This document shows, piece by piece, positions 33,421 to 46,300 of a stretch of DNA of 64,000 nucleotides. Position 1 is the stretch's first letter. Each line of letters starts with the position of its first letter. The stretch comes from Pinus tabuliformis (lineage: Eukaryota > Streptophyta > Pinopsida > Pinales > Pinaceae). The position numbers and the translations under genes were made by a program. The DNA lies in contig CM062813.1 in NCBI GenBank assembly GCA_031772625.1, positions 694,472,420 through 694,536,419 of the forward strand, written 5' to 3'. The notes below the pieces were generated by a model. The model saw only the letters and a program-made list of their open reading frames with translations. It had not been told where the DNA came from and ran no database searches.

Positions 33421-33425
33421 ATTAA

Positions 33426-35233
33426 TGTTATCACCCCAAGAAACTCTCCTAGGTTGTATATCAGAGATGCTCAGGAACATTACAAACTCAACAAAAATGT
33501 TGGAAAATGGTGGATGAATGGAAGGAATGATGCATATTCAAGCCAGATAACCACTTCTACTATGCTTAACCCAGACAAGGGTGAACACCCCCAGACTACA
33601 AGGCTTTAGACAACCAATTACTCACAGTTTGAGGAACAGGTGAAGATGGAGAATACTGATCATACCAGCAAATGCACAGGACCCTGTGATGGCCAACTGC
33701 AACCAATAAGGAGGTCTGCAAATCTATTTCCTAATGCACAGAAAGGATGACAGCTCTCTGGCATTAAAATAACAGAAACCTGCATACACATTCAATGATA
33801 CAAGATAGATTCTAACACAGAGGTGGGATGACAGCCCCTCTAATGCTAAACATCAAGAGCACATGAAAAATGCATAAGAGGCACAACCTGGAACAAAGAA
33901 GAAAAAGTGGAAAGTGAGCAATTAACAGCAAAAGAAGCTTGCATTAGCTAAAAATGAAGACCAGAAGCTGCAAGTATCACAGTAGTTGCAGTCTCCAGAA
34001 GTTGAACTTTACATCAGGAATAACATTCATCAACCTTCATTACATCTTATTTTTTGGTATATATGGAGTTTGTTTACAAGATTTCTCTGCTCCCCTATGC
34101 GTGGAGGGGTCATAATGGACCACCAACCACATTTACAATCAGATATGGGTTTCTGCTACAAACTATGTGTTTTAATGAACAAAATCGGCCTTTTCTGGTG
34201 CTCTGCAGTCCTCCTCTAAACAGGTGGCATATAATATGGAACATGCTCCTTCACTGATAAATGCTTGAACTCATCGAGGGTGTCCTTCTTGTCCTTCAGC
34301 CATTCTGTCTTCTAAATGCAGTTGCTGAGGATTTATTACGCTGGGAGCTGAAACACTGGCCGCCTTCGTTTCTCAGGAGCACAAAGCAGGCTATGGGCAG
34401 AGGCAGAATAGTGGAGGCAGACTGAGCGAAGGGATGAAGCCCAACTGTCGGATCACACAAATTAACGGCGGAGATCGTTTAACGAGGGGTATCAGGAGGT
34501 AGCACGGACGGGCAAATGTGGGCCGTCGGATCGCGATCAGGCAGATCCAACGGCTATCGGGTGGCGGAGATGAGCAAAGGTTATTGAGCGGGGGGCCGTA
34601 CAGGAAGGACGGTAAGCGGTTTCCCCTCACTGCTTCGGGATGGCAGGCGATTTTCGTATGTGGGGGCACGACGCAATAGAACCGCGACGCGTGGCAGGTA
34701 GGTCCGGCGGGAAACCGCTTTCCCCGCTGACTAACAGACGTGCAAGTTACGAGCAGGGGCTGCATATGTCGTTGGATTGCGGCAACGAACAATTGGACCA
34801 CCAAGGTAATAAACACGCGCTACTTTAAAACTGATGTGACGGGGACAAAGCACGGCTAGATGAATATGGTCGTGTGGGTTATATAACGTTTAAACTTAGA
34901 GAACCTGGGCACTAAGGAAAACAACTTTTATGCTAAATTCAGGTGTAAAACAAGGGTAATGGGGTTTTGTAGTGTTTAAACAAAAACGCCCAGGAGCCGG
35001 GGAAAAAGTGTTTATGCGGGGTTTTGGGAGAAAAACAGGGATAAAGGGGTTTAAAGGAGAGTAAGGAGGATTTAAGGGGAAGGAGGAAACGGAGGTGTGG
35101 GGAGTTATGAGAACATGAGCAGAGTAAAGGGAAAAGAGGCGGGCTGGCCACTGCAACTCCTATTTTATCATAGGAAACCCGATCAAGCATGAATTTTGAC
35201 CTTTAAATATCGAGATCAATAGCAAAGCTAATA
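33426..35233 (-). repeat. 5' LTR of the Tat-type element
   Basis: 1808 bp, partner of 20804-22613. TATA-like GTATATAT at 34058-34065 on the promoter side. The inner end abuts the primer-binding site and the outer end abuts the GGCCC duplication in psbC. Confidence 0.95.
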
Positions 35234-36180
35234 GGCCCCTTTAGGGTTTCTAACCAAGGAGCACAAACATCCCAAAAACACATCGTTTCCCCTCCAAAGG
35301 TAATTTCTCTAGTCAGAGAGCGCAAAGGTATTTACCTAAACCAATAGGTCCTTGGGTAGACCCCACATTAGTTCTAAGACATTGGTATCTAACTAAAAAA
35401 GTAAACGCTTGAGCTTGACATGCCTCTGGGCCGACAGGCCCATAAAATTCGTTGGGATAAATTGTATTGTTGAACCAAAATAAGCAACAAGAAATTATTT
35501 AAACCAAAGTTAGATAGAGTAACTAAACTATAGGAAAAATAAGCTTCTCTAAACCATACGAATGCATGGCAAGCCCATGCAAAAGGTTTGGTTAAGATAT
35601 GTCAGATACCATATAAAATACAAATGGAACCTAACCATAAATTTCCTCCAAATGCATCTTATATATTTTCCATGCTAATGATCCATCCTTCTCCTCTGAA
35701 AGGAGATTTCAGTAAATAACCAAATATAACACTTTGGTTAAGAGTCGAGTTCGTAAATTTTCTTAAATCTCCACCGATGGGAGCCCAAGTATCATATACA
35801 GCTCCAAAATACAAATCTTTGAGAACTAAAGAAAAGCACCAACACCTAGTAAGGGTAGATGAATACCCAAAATTTTGGTAATTTTGATTCTATATTTCCA
35901 TACACATCCAAAGAATGGAAAATATTCTTCTAAAATTTTGGGTTATATGAGTGCATGATAAATATGGCCAAAACCTAAAACCACTGAATAAATTAAATGA
36001 AGTACCCCAGATACAAAATATGGAAAAGTGTCCATAATTTCCCCACTAGGACCGACTCCCCGTCCTAGAGTAGCTAGATGGGGAAGCTGAATCAATCCTT
36101 AATCATACCTAGGTTTTTTCAGTACAAAATGAGACACTTCGAATAGGTTCATTGCTCTGGCCCAAAATAAACTTCTTTCA
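35234..36180 (-). pseudogene. psbC: 5' and central part of plastid psbC (CP43) in nuclear DNA
   Basis: Reading leftward on the minus strand from ~36180: FWARAMNLFEVSHFV, a decayed stretch, then [27 protein letters not shown] and [20 protein letters not shown], ending at GP where the Tat element interrupts. These follow CP43 in order. Stops and frameshifts are frequent. The first ~50 residues of psbC are missing: the sequence changes to LINE at ~36180. Together with 20226-20803 it forms one plastid insertion of roughly 1.5 kb. Confidence 0.88.
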
Positions 36181-36189
36181 TCATATGTA

Positions 36190-37700
36190 AATTTTCCTCC
36201 ACAATAACAAAACATGGGAAGAATCGAACCAGTATGATCACCTAAGCTATTATTGCACCTTCCCTGCTCTGAATAGGGAGTTGAAGTGGTGTTTCCCCAT
36301 AAGGTCCAGATCCTCGAAAGTGGAGGCTCGAACACCATTCTGATCCTCCAAACTCCATATGGTATTTTCTATTTTCTGTCCCTTCAAAAAAATCTTAAAG
36401 AACTTGTTTTTCTCATCCCTACATTCAAGCTAGATTGCTTTGCCTTTAAATCTCTAGTAGGCTTCTTTATCCTCAAGAAATTTCATTTTCTTAGCCTCAA
36501 GATGAAATAATCTAGCTTTTGTGTATTTAGAAGAGTAACCCCCATCCTCGAAGCCCCCCAAAAGATTCAACTTTGATTCCACTTCTTTCAGGTTTTGATC
36601 TTCTCTTATCCTTTTGTTTTCTTCCCACTGAATAATAGGTTTTTTTTAGTTTTGAAAGGTTCATAGAAAAATGAGCAATATTCGAATCTCCAGAGTCGAG
36701 AGTGTAAGGGACCCAATTTGTGTGAACTAATGCCATAAATTCCTCCTCTTTTAACCATGTTGCATTGAACTTAAAATGGCTTGCCGAATTTTTTCCCAAA
36801 CCTTTGAATTTCAAAAAGATAGGATAATGGTCAAAATCTTCCCCACTTCCAAACCATTGTCACAACATGGGTATCCCTTCCACAAGTCTCTCAGATAATA
36901 AGAAGCGGTCCAGTTTTTTAGCCACCCTAGCATCCCCCGCTCTTTAATCCTATAAGTAGGGACATATTAACCATGTCCACATCTATTAGTTTGTGTTCCA
37001 CCATCAGATGTGAGAAATAATCTATCAAGATGTTAGGTCTTGCATGGGATCCCCAAACTTCAACATGCCCAAAGAAAAATTAAAATTGCCTCCCAAGATA
37101 AGGTCTTCGACTTAAAGAAGTTGTTTTTGAAATAAAGTCCCAAAAAGGAACTCAATTTGAAAATGGTCCATAAAATTTGATTACCCTAAAATCCAACCCA
37201 AGCTCGACTGAGTAGAAGTCCATACCTAAAACAACATCTACACTCGAAGTGTCAGTAGGATTTATTCTTTGAGGATTCCACTCAATACCTAAGATTCCCA
37301 ATCTTCCATAAACATATGAGCAAGTAAAACACCAACCTTTAAACATATATTCTATAACTTTGGATATAGAGGGGCCATTCCCCAGAGTCTATTGTAGGAG
37401 GAGAATATTGGGTTGATTTGTGTCAAATAGTCTCCTCATGGCCATTTTTTCGATGGGATGACCAAGCCCCGATAGTTGAAGGATTGAATAATCATGGGGA
37501 AGTTACTCCTAGGGCCTTTGATACTCTAAGAGCCCCATCAATGGAGATTTGTTTCTCAGCTTCCACATGTAGGCAATATTTAACCCAGGGTTTGGCAAAA
37601 AATGATTTTTTGCCTCAACCTTTAACTTTTGGAAAGATAGGGTTAGACCCAAGACCCCGAGGCAACATAGAACTGGTGGATATCAAAGATTGATGATGAA
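36190..37700 (-). pseudogene. LINE ORF2: endonuclease and linker fragments
   Basis: Pieces in several frames fit the apurinic-type endonuclease of plant L1 elements: GRLGILGIEWNPQR (37152-37346), LGGNFNFSLGMLKFGDP near 37080, and the conserved region after it, HFKFNATWLKEEEF (36527-36814). Further on, a segment like NTIWSLEDQNGVRASTFED (about 36330) matches the region before RT. The endonuclease would nick target DNA. It is broken throughout. Confidence 0.7.
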
Positions 37701-38042
37701 GGTTGTAACTTGTAACAAGAGTTGGTGTCTAATGAGTTGTTTTGAGAGAATTATTTTGAGGAGACACTGGAGGAGGAAGTGTGCACAATGACAGAGGGGC
37801 ACATGCATGAGACAAAGGCAGGCTTTGGCTTTGGGCGGATGAGAGGCTTAAATATATCACAACTATCAGAACTAACCAGGCCTTCACCCAAAGAAACATT
37901 ATCGACCAAATAAAGTGGAGAGGAGGGGAGAAGAAGTAGTACAAGAAGTGGAGTCTAGTGGTTGCATCTAAAGCTCCTTGGTGATATGAGCTTGATAATG
38001 TTCCACTTCCACTTCTATGTCAGGTCGCTCAGAGGCCTCATC

Positions 38043-39480
38043 CTAAACCCTTGTTCCTGAAGGAGGTGGAGAAGTTATCCCCTTTTCTTGTCCTAGAAGA
38101 CCCTCAACCTCCTTAGTGGGTGCCAACCATTCCATCATATCCTCTACCCTAAGAGAAATTTTCTTCTTCATTTGAGGGGCATTCCATAAGCCCTTATGAC
38201 CATGGAAAGGGAGTTTACAATCTTTTGCAATGTGACCTATTACACAACGTTTTCTGCACCTGAAGGGAATGCCTTCATAGTCTAATATCTGTAGATGAGA
38301 AAATACATCTTGACCAAGCCTCATCTTAGCCACGAGTCCTTCTCTTGAATTAAGACTCACCAACATTGCAGTCATGATGCCAGTGGTTTGAAAAGATATG
38401 TCTCCATCCAGGAAAATCCCTAGGCAATTCCAAATATCCATGAAGGCTGCTTAAGACTAGAATTGAATAGGAAGGCCCAGTATTCGAACCTAAATTGGTG
38501 TGGCTTCCAACCCCTTTCGACTAACATCAAAGAGAGGTGTCCATTTCTTCAAAAGAACCGCAGTAGAATCGATGGACCAATTTCTTTCAAGAACCCAAGA
38601 GACACTCTAACTTGAGTTGAAAAGAATGATGAACCAACCTTTAGCCAAGGTTGAGATAGATGACAAGGACTCCATATTTTGTCCCCATTGTCGAGTAGCC
38701 CACTCTCTCGGGATTTGGACCTTGAAACACCTTTCCCTTGCTCTTCCAACAATAACAACCTCTAACTTCTATTCAACCTCGTGAAACTAAATGTCCACTC
38801 CAAAAACCATGTTTCCTCCGCTTTCTACAACTTTTCACAATGAACCTTTTCCTTCTTTATGGCACTTATGGATCTCTGTCCTTGGAGGGGGGGTGTTATG
38901 CTTGCTCTAGTTCTATGGATATTGCCTGAGAAGCACCTCCACTATTGAACCCCTATATTATTGTGGCCACATCAAGCTCAGTTCCACAAAGAGGGTTGTA
39001 TTTGTAAATACTAAATAAATTTTAGCCAATGCCTCAAACAAAGGGTATCCTGGAAAAGTTTAATTCTCCTCTCGCCTTGAAGTTAGGGTTTTTACCCAAT
39101 GTTTTTGTAGAATATTAGAGACCGACACAAATGTCACTGGAAATTTTTGGTATAGACCCTTCGTCAAAGGGGAAAACAAACAAGGTGATGCTAGTAACTG
39201 TAGGGGACCTTGTGAAAAAAGGAGTCGGATCCCAAACTTCCATACTGACTCTACTTACACTTGTCCCATCTAGGGTTTTTTTCAGTATAAGTGAGTTCCT
39301 AGATCTTCCTCTAGACTAGAAAAACCCACACTTGGTAATGGAAACCCTGATAAACACCTGACCCTGTAGCTTATTCAAGTCCTCATTCACCAGAATGACC
39401 CTATTCTTAGCTTGTGAATCACCAACTGGCTTGGTCTATATCTGACAAAATTCTAGTGGATCAAAATAATAGTCTACTAG
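38043..39480 (-). pseudogene. LINE ORF1: gag-like domain and zinc knuckle
   Basis: The fragments 38549-38758 and 38043-38441 fit the plant L1 ORF1 pattern: a DUF4283-type RNA-binding region (ELPRDFPGWRHI and similar) followed by YEGIPFRCRKRCVIGHIAKDC, a zinc knuckle with an extra residue between the cysteines. The upstream part near 39400-39470 reads VILVNEDLNKLQGQVF. Frames shift repeatedly. Confidence 0.65.
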
Positions 39481-39489
39481 AATATCCTC

Positions 39490-39782
39490 CATCAACCTAC
39501 AACCGAGCTAAGGCTATTAATTAGGGATAAGGAATTGAAGAATATGTTGCTCTTATGACAATCATCTTCAGTGACAAAGTTGAAGTCATAGACAACATAT
39601 CTACACTCTATCTTGGGAAGAGAAGCCCTAAAGCTATTATAGTTCTTAATAGGGCCTATGAGTTTATCTATCATGATATCAGTTTGTTTCTTGTTGATCT
39701 TAAATATCGTGAATTGATATATCTTCTTCCTCTTTAGCTCCAAGAATGTAGACTTGCATTCCCCATTGATAGCCATCCCAGA
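39490..39782 (-). pseudogene. ADF: Actin-depolymerizing factor (ADF/cofilin) pseudogene fragment
   Basis: On the minus strand from 39782 the reading is SGMAINGECKSTFLELKRKK, IYQFTIFKINKKQTD, KLIGPIKNYNSFRASLPK and ECRYVVYDFNFVTEDDCHKS, then NIFF. This follows plant ADF, an actin-filament severing protein, from about residue 5 to residue ~85. After NIFF the match weakens and a stop comes at ~39492, so the C-terminal actin-binding helix is missing. The reading passes, without an intron, the point where I recall plant ADF genes having their second intron, suggesting a processed copy. It starts after the usual first short exon. Confidence 0.75.
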
Positions 39783-40311
39783 ACATGTACTTGCCTGTTA
39801 AACGTTTTGAAGCTTTTCTAGGCATATTTTCCAGTAAAAAATTATCATAATATGACAAATATTTCTTGAAATCACAAATTTGAGTTATGAATTCCTTACA
39901 ATCCAAGTGCCCCAATAGTTTTTCATAATGCATTCGACAAAAAAAGAAAACAATTCTCAAAAACTAAAGACATTCCACCTTATTTCTCCAATATAAACAG
40001 GAAAGAAAAATCAAGGTATAAGAAAATAAAAAGAATTCCTAATTTTTACAAGTTTTAGATAACTAAATACAAACCCTGACAACCACAAATATAAGAAATT
40101 TATTTTTCAAAAAATAAGTTCAAAAAAAATCAATTAATATAAAACAATAAATAATATATATATATATAATTTAAATTGCAAAACATAATAAAAATTTATT
40201 TTTCAAAATACATTAAGGACTATTACATAAATTAGGAGCAACAAAGGCTTTTAGATACCACCAAGCGTGGGCTCATTTATTTTTTATAAATAACATAATA
40301 TTACAAGCCCG
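39783..40311. other. Non-coding stretch between ADF fragment and FRO stop
   Basis: AT-rich; probably holds the 3' untranslated region of the FRO gene on its right side. No clear polyadenylation signal could be assigned. A short AT repeat lies at about 40155-40170. Confidence 0.4.
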
Positions 40312-43300
40312 TTAAAGGCAAAAGCTAATCGAATGAAAGTTAAATGCAATGGTCGAGTTATTTGTGGCGGAGGAGCAAACAGACGCTACACTTTCTTGCA
40401 TTCCCTGTGGACCAGATACAAGTACCCCGACACTCGATCCAAACTTCTCTTTTGCACACGTAGAAAATATACCTATACAACAATACAACGTTTCAAAATA
40501 ATAAGTGAAGCTCCAACTGCATGCAAAAATGTTCTAATATTCGTATATTAAAAATAATTTTATTTTATATTAATTATAAAAATGTATAAGATAAATATAT
40601 ATATTTATAAAATAGTTTAATTTTTTTTGGTATTTTAAATATTTTAAAAAATGTTTAAATTATTTAATGTGTAAAAATTAAATGTTTAAAAGTATTTTTT
40701 AAGGTGTTAAATTTATTTATACATTTAAAAGTGTATTTTAAACAACAAGAAATCACAATTTTGTTATAAATTATATTGTCAATTAGTTATATTATGCCTA
40801 AAATTTTTATAACAAGATTCTAAACCATTATGATTCTTAACTTATAAATAGGATTTGTTACACTACCATGGCTTATCAATATTTCATGTTCAAAAAACTA
40901 TTTCATATGACATTGGTTGATATAACATTTTTTTTAACTAAGGCAACCATATAAATTAAATGGATGACAAATGTGGATAGGCATCAATCCATAATAAATA
41001 TCAAAGCACTTGCTTCATTATATATCTCAAATTATTAAAATTTAAAAAATCATTAAAATGACCAACTTATAACTTTATTTTAAATTTTATTATTAATAAT
41101 AAATAATAAAAAGAATTAATATATAAGTTAAACATATATATATTTGAAAAATAAGGAACAAGATTCATAATCATAGAAATTTATTCTTACTTTACCATGA
41201 AGATGCTTAATCTATAGGCTTTGTTACAATACCCTGGCTTATAAATACCATATGCCCAAAAAACCATAAATCACTTTATATGTCACTCGTTCATATGAAT
41301 TCTTTTTAATTAAACATTAAAAATGACATAATTACTTTGGAAATAGATCTCAACCTTTAATTTGTATATATCATTATGAATATTCTAAAATATTTCGTAA
41401 AGGTTAAATATCTACCATCCACCTAATAATTATGGAGTTGTTTTTAGTACCAAAGTTTAAAATGAGGTGAAATCTTGATTTGTGTTATTTAAATTGGTTT
41501 TTTTTTTACTTACTGTATATATAGATTCAACACTGTGAAAAACCCCTAGGGAACTTCGATTGTGCACTGGTTACCCATCAAGCTTGTGGTTGTGCCGGAT
41601 TTTAGAGAAATTAGACGAGAAAAACCCACAAAAAAAGTTACCAAAAAATCTCACTAAAAACAACTTGAATAATTATTGCTAATTAAATTAAACTTGTGGA
41701 AGCTTCATTCCAAAATAGACATGCTGTAATTTAAAATATAGAAAGAGCATAACTACTTTTGAGATAAATTTCAACCTTTAATATATGACTAATATAAAAA
41801 TATCTTAAAATTTTATGCCCATGTTAAATTCTTATTATCCACCTAATAATAATTAATAATTAAGTTAGAATTATAAAAACTTTTTAAAATAAACATACCT
41901 ATCCACTTAATAATAATTATAATTTCAGGTTAAAAATTCATCTTTATTAATTAAAGTTAATTAATTTTATAATATCTTTTTCATCATATACATATTAAAT
42001 GGAATATTTATCCAGAAATGTTAGAGGTTGCTACCAAGATGGTAATAAAACTTTTAAAATTGAACTCCTGAAACATTTTTGATCCCACAATTAACTTTCA
42101 CCTCAAATATTTGCATCAAAGTTAAACTTATAAATTCATGAATACTCAACCTTCAACAAAAATGAATGAATGTGCCAGATCTCTGGGATTCACCATCTCC
42201 CATTTACCTGCAAAATATCTAGGAGCCCCTCTTTCCGATTCTGCGATCAAACAGGTGTCCTGGAGAGCACTTCTGGACAAACTTGAATCAAAGCTTTCTT
42301 CATGGACCTACAGGGCTCTTAATCTAGCTGGTAGGCTTGTTCTCATTAAATCTGTCCTGCAAGCAATGCCACTCTATCTCTTCTCCATCCTGGCAGCTCC
42401 AAAAGGGATTCTGAAGGCTATTCGCACTCTGCAACGCAACTTCCTCTGGGGTTCCACTGCTTTAAACAGGAAATGGGCTCTAGTCAAATGGACAGAGGTG
42501 TGCAAAACCAAGTCAGAAGGAGGGTTAGGACTTCGGGATCCGTTACATAGCAATAATACAATGGGTGCCAGAATATGGTGGAACTGGGTTTCCAAGCCGA
42601 ACTCCCCATGGGCTCAACTATGGCAAGCAAAATATGCCAGAGGCAGCAGTTGGAGTGATCTCATCAGAATCAACCCAACGGTGCAAGGTTCACTCATCTG
42701 GAACAATGCAAAAAAGCAAAGCCGCTTCATTCAAGAACACAACTTTTGGGAAATACACTCAGGGACGGATGCCAGATTTTGGGAGGACTCTTGGCAACAG
42801 CTCCCAAAACTCGCAAATTTGTTCCACAAACCTCTTTGGCAGGCACACATGAAGCAAATAGGTCATACCCAGGTTCACCAGTTCTGGCAGACATCCTCAA
42901 ATCACGATCTTTATATATGGAAACCCGCGCAACAATGGCAAACAGATTGGCAAGGAGAAACATATACAGAAATAGAACAGGAGCTCCAAGAAAGGAGAAT
43001 TCGTCTCTCAAACCAGCAGGACAAATTACGTTGGGGATACACAACCAGGGGCACCTTCACCACCAAAGAAGCTCACCATCTGCGTTATTCCAATCTCCAA
43101 GAGGAAAGAGACCAAATTTGGAAGCAAGTCTGGCACAAAGGACTATGGCCCAAGATCTCCACCTTCATCTGGCTCTTAAGTAAAAGGCGCATCCTTACTT
43201 GGGATAATCTACTAAAAAGAGGATTCATAGGGCCCTCCCGATGCCCAAACTGCAATGCCAATAATGAAACCATCAGTCATCTAATGGAAGACTGCCCACT

Positions 43301-46300
43301 CGCAAAACAAATTTGGAAGAAAGTTGAAAACTGTAATATGAGAGCAATACCCAGACAGATGGACGTTACGGAAAACATAAGAAACTGGGTCAAAAATCCA
43401 TTTAAGAGTCAAATTCTAAACTCTCTATGGAATATCATTCCCGGCTTCCTGTACTGGACTCTGTGGAAAGAGCGTAACCATCGGATCTTCAACAATACAT
43501 ACCGTTCCATGGATGATCTTTGGCTCATTCTCAAGCAAAATATCCAAGAAACCCTGGCCATCCGAATCTGGAATGACACAGACTGGCCCGATCTTCCTCA
43601 AGAATGCAGAATAATGAAGGCATGGGATCTAGATCTCAAGCCCCTGGTCAAAGCAAAAACGGCTCCCAGCTCCATATCGGCTTCTCCTTCATCATGGTCC
43701 CCTCCAGCCTTAAATGCCTACAAGATCAACTTCGATGGAGCAGCCAAAGGCAATCCCGGCCCTGCAGGTTTTGGAGGAGTCATAAGAAATCACTCAGGAG
43801 AGGTGAAACTCTTATACTATGGCTCTCTAGGCAAAAATACCAATAACGTGGCAGAGCTGGAAGGACTTTGGAAAGGAATATGTTTGGCCGAGCAATATAA
43901 CCTCTCTCCCCTTGAAGTTGAAGGGGACTCGCTCATACTAATAGAGGCAGCCAAACGAATACAAGCAGGGGCCAGAGCAGTCAAAATTGCAAAAAGTTGG
44001 AGGCTGCTAAGCCGTATGGAATCCTTGGAGGAACAGCTTCTCACTCCCCACAACATAACCTTCAAGCATGTCAGAAGATCAGCAAACCAGGTAGCAGATC
44101 GATTGGCTAATCAAGGAGCGACTCAGTCGACATCGTATTTCTCGGGGGCCATGGATTTGGTAGAAGATGATCAACTTAAGAAAGATTGCATCTCTCTGGT
44201 GCAAAAAGATCTCCTTCTCCCGGATGCGGGTGACATCACTGTCCATGCCGCGTGTTAGAACAGTTATGAGGCATGTGGCTTGTCACATGGGCCTCTGTCA
44301 GCCCGGACAAGCCACGCCAAGCCAAGGAGCAGGCTCCTTAAATTCGCCGGAAGGCGATGCAATCAGCAAATTCGCAATGTTTTGCGAGGAGAGGAATGTA
44401 GTTACGCTGTCTAGTCTGGAGCAGGGGAATGACGGGGGAATGTACAGGAGGTTGCAGGCGCCATTCAATGCGCTGCAATATCCGAGGAGCATGGGAGCTA
44501 TTAAGGTTGCCTCCCTGACCTCTCTGCCGCATACCAGGCCGTTTGAGTGGGTTATTGCTTGGAACAAGGTTTCTGGAGGAATTGTAGGTGAGGGAAGCCA
44601 TCGCCAAATGCCAAGGGAGAGGCTCAGGATGAGCAGTCGCAGAGGAATGGCTAGAGGGCATTCTGCCTCTCAGAGGCCTGAGATTTCTCCAACGTCCTCA
44701 GTTGAAATTACCTCTGAGCAAAACAGGCCTCCAGGCTGCAATGCTAGAGGCAATTGGGGCATTCCGGAGTGTGGTCACTCGGAACATCCGGCCATTCGTT
44801 ATAGAATTCCCTGTGCTTTTGCTAATAACACTCTGATAGTGTCGGTTACCGTGGAGCATTGTAGCAGTGCTCGTGGGCGCTTGGATACGGTGACTGTCCC
44901 GCGGGTCGACATGGAGACTCCCACTGTAGACTTCACGCGTCCGGTTCAGACGGATGAAGCTGGCCCCAGCGAACCTGTTCAGAGAAGCTCGTGCCAGGGT
45001 AAGGAACCTGCTCAAAGGAGCTCGTGCCAGGGTAAGGATGCAGCGGAAAAGCTCAAGGGTCCAGCATCTGATGAACCTCACACCACGGATGACGATTAAC
45101 TCAGCAGTCGCCAAGTCTGGGCAGCAAGGAATGAATTTCTCTGACCTTTTCATTTTCATGATTTTGTATATCTATTATGGAGTTTATGTCTGTAATTTCG
45201 GTCCATATCACCATAGTCTCAGCCCACGCGTCGTTCAACATGTTCACCATGTTGTTTTCCATACACAGTGTGTCGATTTGTGTTCACCTTGTCCAGTAAT
45301 GCATCCATCGTGTCAGTTTCGATACTCATCGTGTCATGTAATGAATCCACCGTGTCGATTACTGTATGCTACGTGTCGCTCTTCTATGCAAGGTAGCAAT
45401 GACTGATATCTTCTCTGAAGGTACAGGGCTTTGGCCCAGATGTAATTTTTGTAATATTTTTGACTTTTTGTAATATAAATAGATCAGTGTTATCGAGAAA
45501 AAAAAAACAAAAATGAATGAATGCATATATTGAGCGTAATTTAACATACCTCGAAAATCAGGTCTCCTGCCATAATTCACATTGTCCAGATGCAGCAAGC
45601 TGAGACAATCGGTACAACCATGTTCTTCCCACATGGGCAACTCTAGGCTGCCTTCCTCTACTTTGACAGCTGAATGATCATGTCCATCTGCTCTCAGTTT
45701 CATGCAAGTCTTCCATTCCCAAATAGCCATTGCAGACACTGTAATACATATTCCCATTACCAGTGCCAGATCAATGAACAATCTCCTCTCCCACGAAGGA
45801 TAAATATTATATGAATTGTGATCCTTTGGATAGACGAATAAGCTGTTCAGCAACCCAAGGAGAACAACGAATACTACAAATGTTATCAATATCAGTGAAG
45901 CTCTCCACAATTTGCTCTCCGTCGCTAACAGAGCTGGAATGGTACTGTTAGTTCCCTTCGTCTCAAATTGCACTGCCTTGAATTCATAGTTTGGTAATGG
46001 GGATTCATAGTCTGGGGCCTCTTCTTGTGTAACGAATGCCTCGACCTTCAAAAATCCTTCTGACTGTAAGCCTGACTGATGTAGCAATGTGGGAGAGATG
46101 AGATTCAGCATAGATAGATCTTCTCTTTTCTTGACTACAATTATTAGTAAAACTCTTGGAGTGGAATTTAATTTCTGTGACATAATTTCATGCAGTATGC
46201 TGAGGAAAGGAGTCACTCCACTTCCACCGGCAATCAGAAGTAGACTATCATATCTGAAAAAAAAAAATGACACTGATATGAAATTCGCCATCATGTGTAA

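Larger units (their letters stand above)
20804..35233 (-). mobile_element. Tat-type Ty3/gypsy element inserted in plastid-derived DNA
   Basis: Both LTRs start TGTTA and end TAACA (or TAATA), and the element is flanked by the duplication GGCCC (20799-20803 and 35234-35238), lying inside psbC. Minus-strand order: 5' LTR (right), primer-binding site, gag, protease, an extra archaeal-type RNase H, RT, Ty3-type RNase H, integrase, purine tract, 3' LTR (left). RT is interrupted by a 4553-bp insertion. Without that insertion the element is about 9.9 kb. The first 200 bp of the two LTRs differ at roughly seven positions, so the insertion is moderately old. Confidence 0.95.
36180..39480 (-). mobile_element. 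Decayed L1-type LINE (ORF1 and endonuclease)
   Basis: On the minus strand from right to left, the reading gives ORF1 (~39480-38040) and the beginning of ORF2 (~37700-36180). ORF2 stops at the plastid insertion, so the RT domain is absent. Dense stops and frameshifts show great age. No poly(A) end or target duplication was found. Confidence 0.75.
42156..45523 (+). mobile_element. 5'-truncated L1-type LINE in the last FRO intron
   Basis: The element proper is 42173-45506. It is flanked by identical 17-bp target duplications (ACAAAAATGAATGAATG, 42156-42172 and 45507-45523) and ends in a short poly(A) at 45498-45506. It starts inside the RT domain, so it was truncated at insertion. It lies antisense to FRO within intron 7. 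The long intact ORF and perfect duplications indicate a young insertion. Confidence 0.96.
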
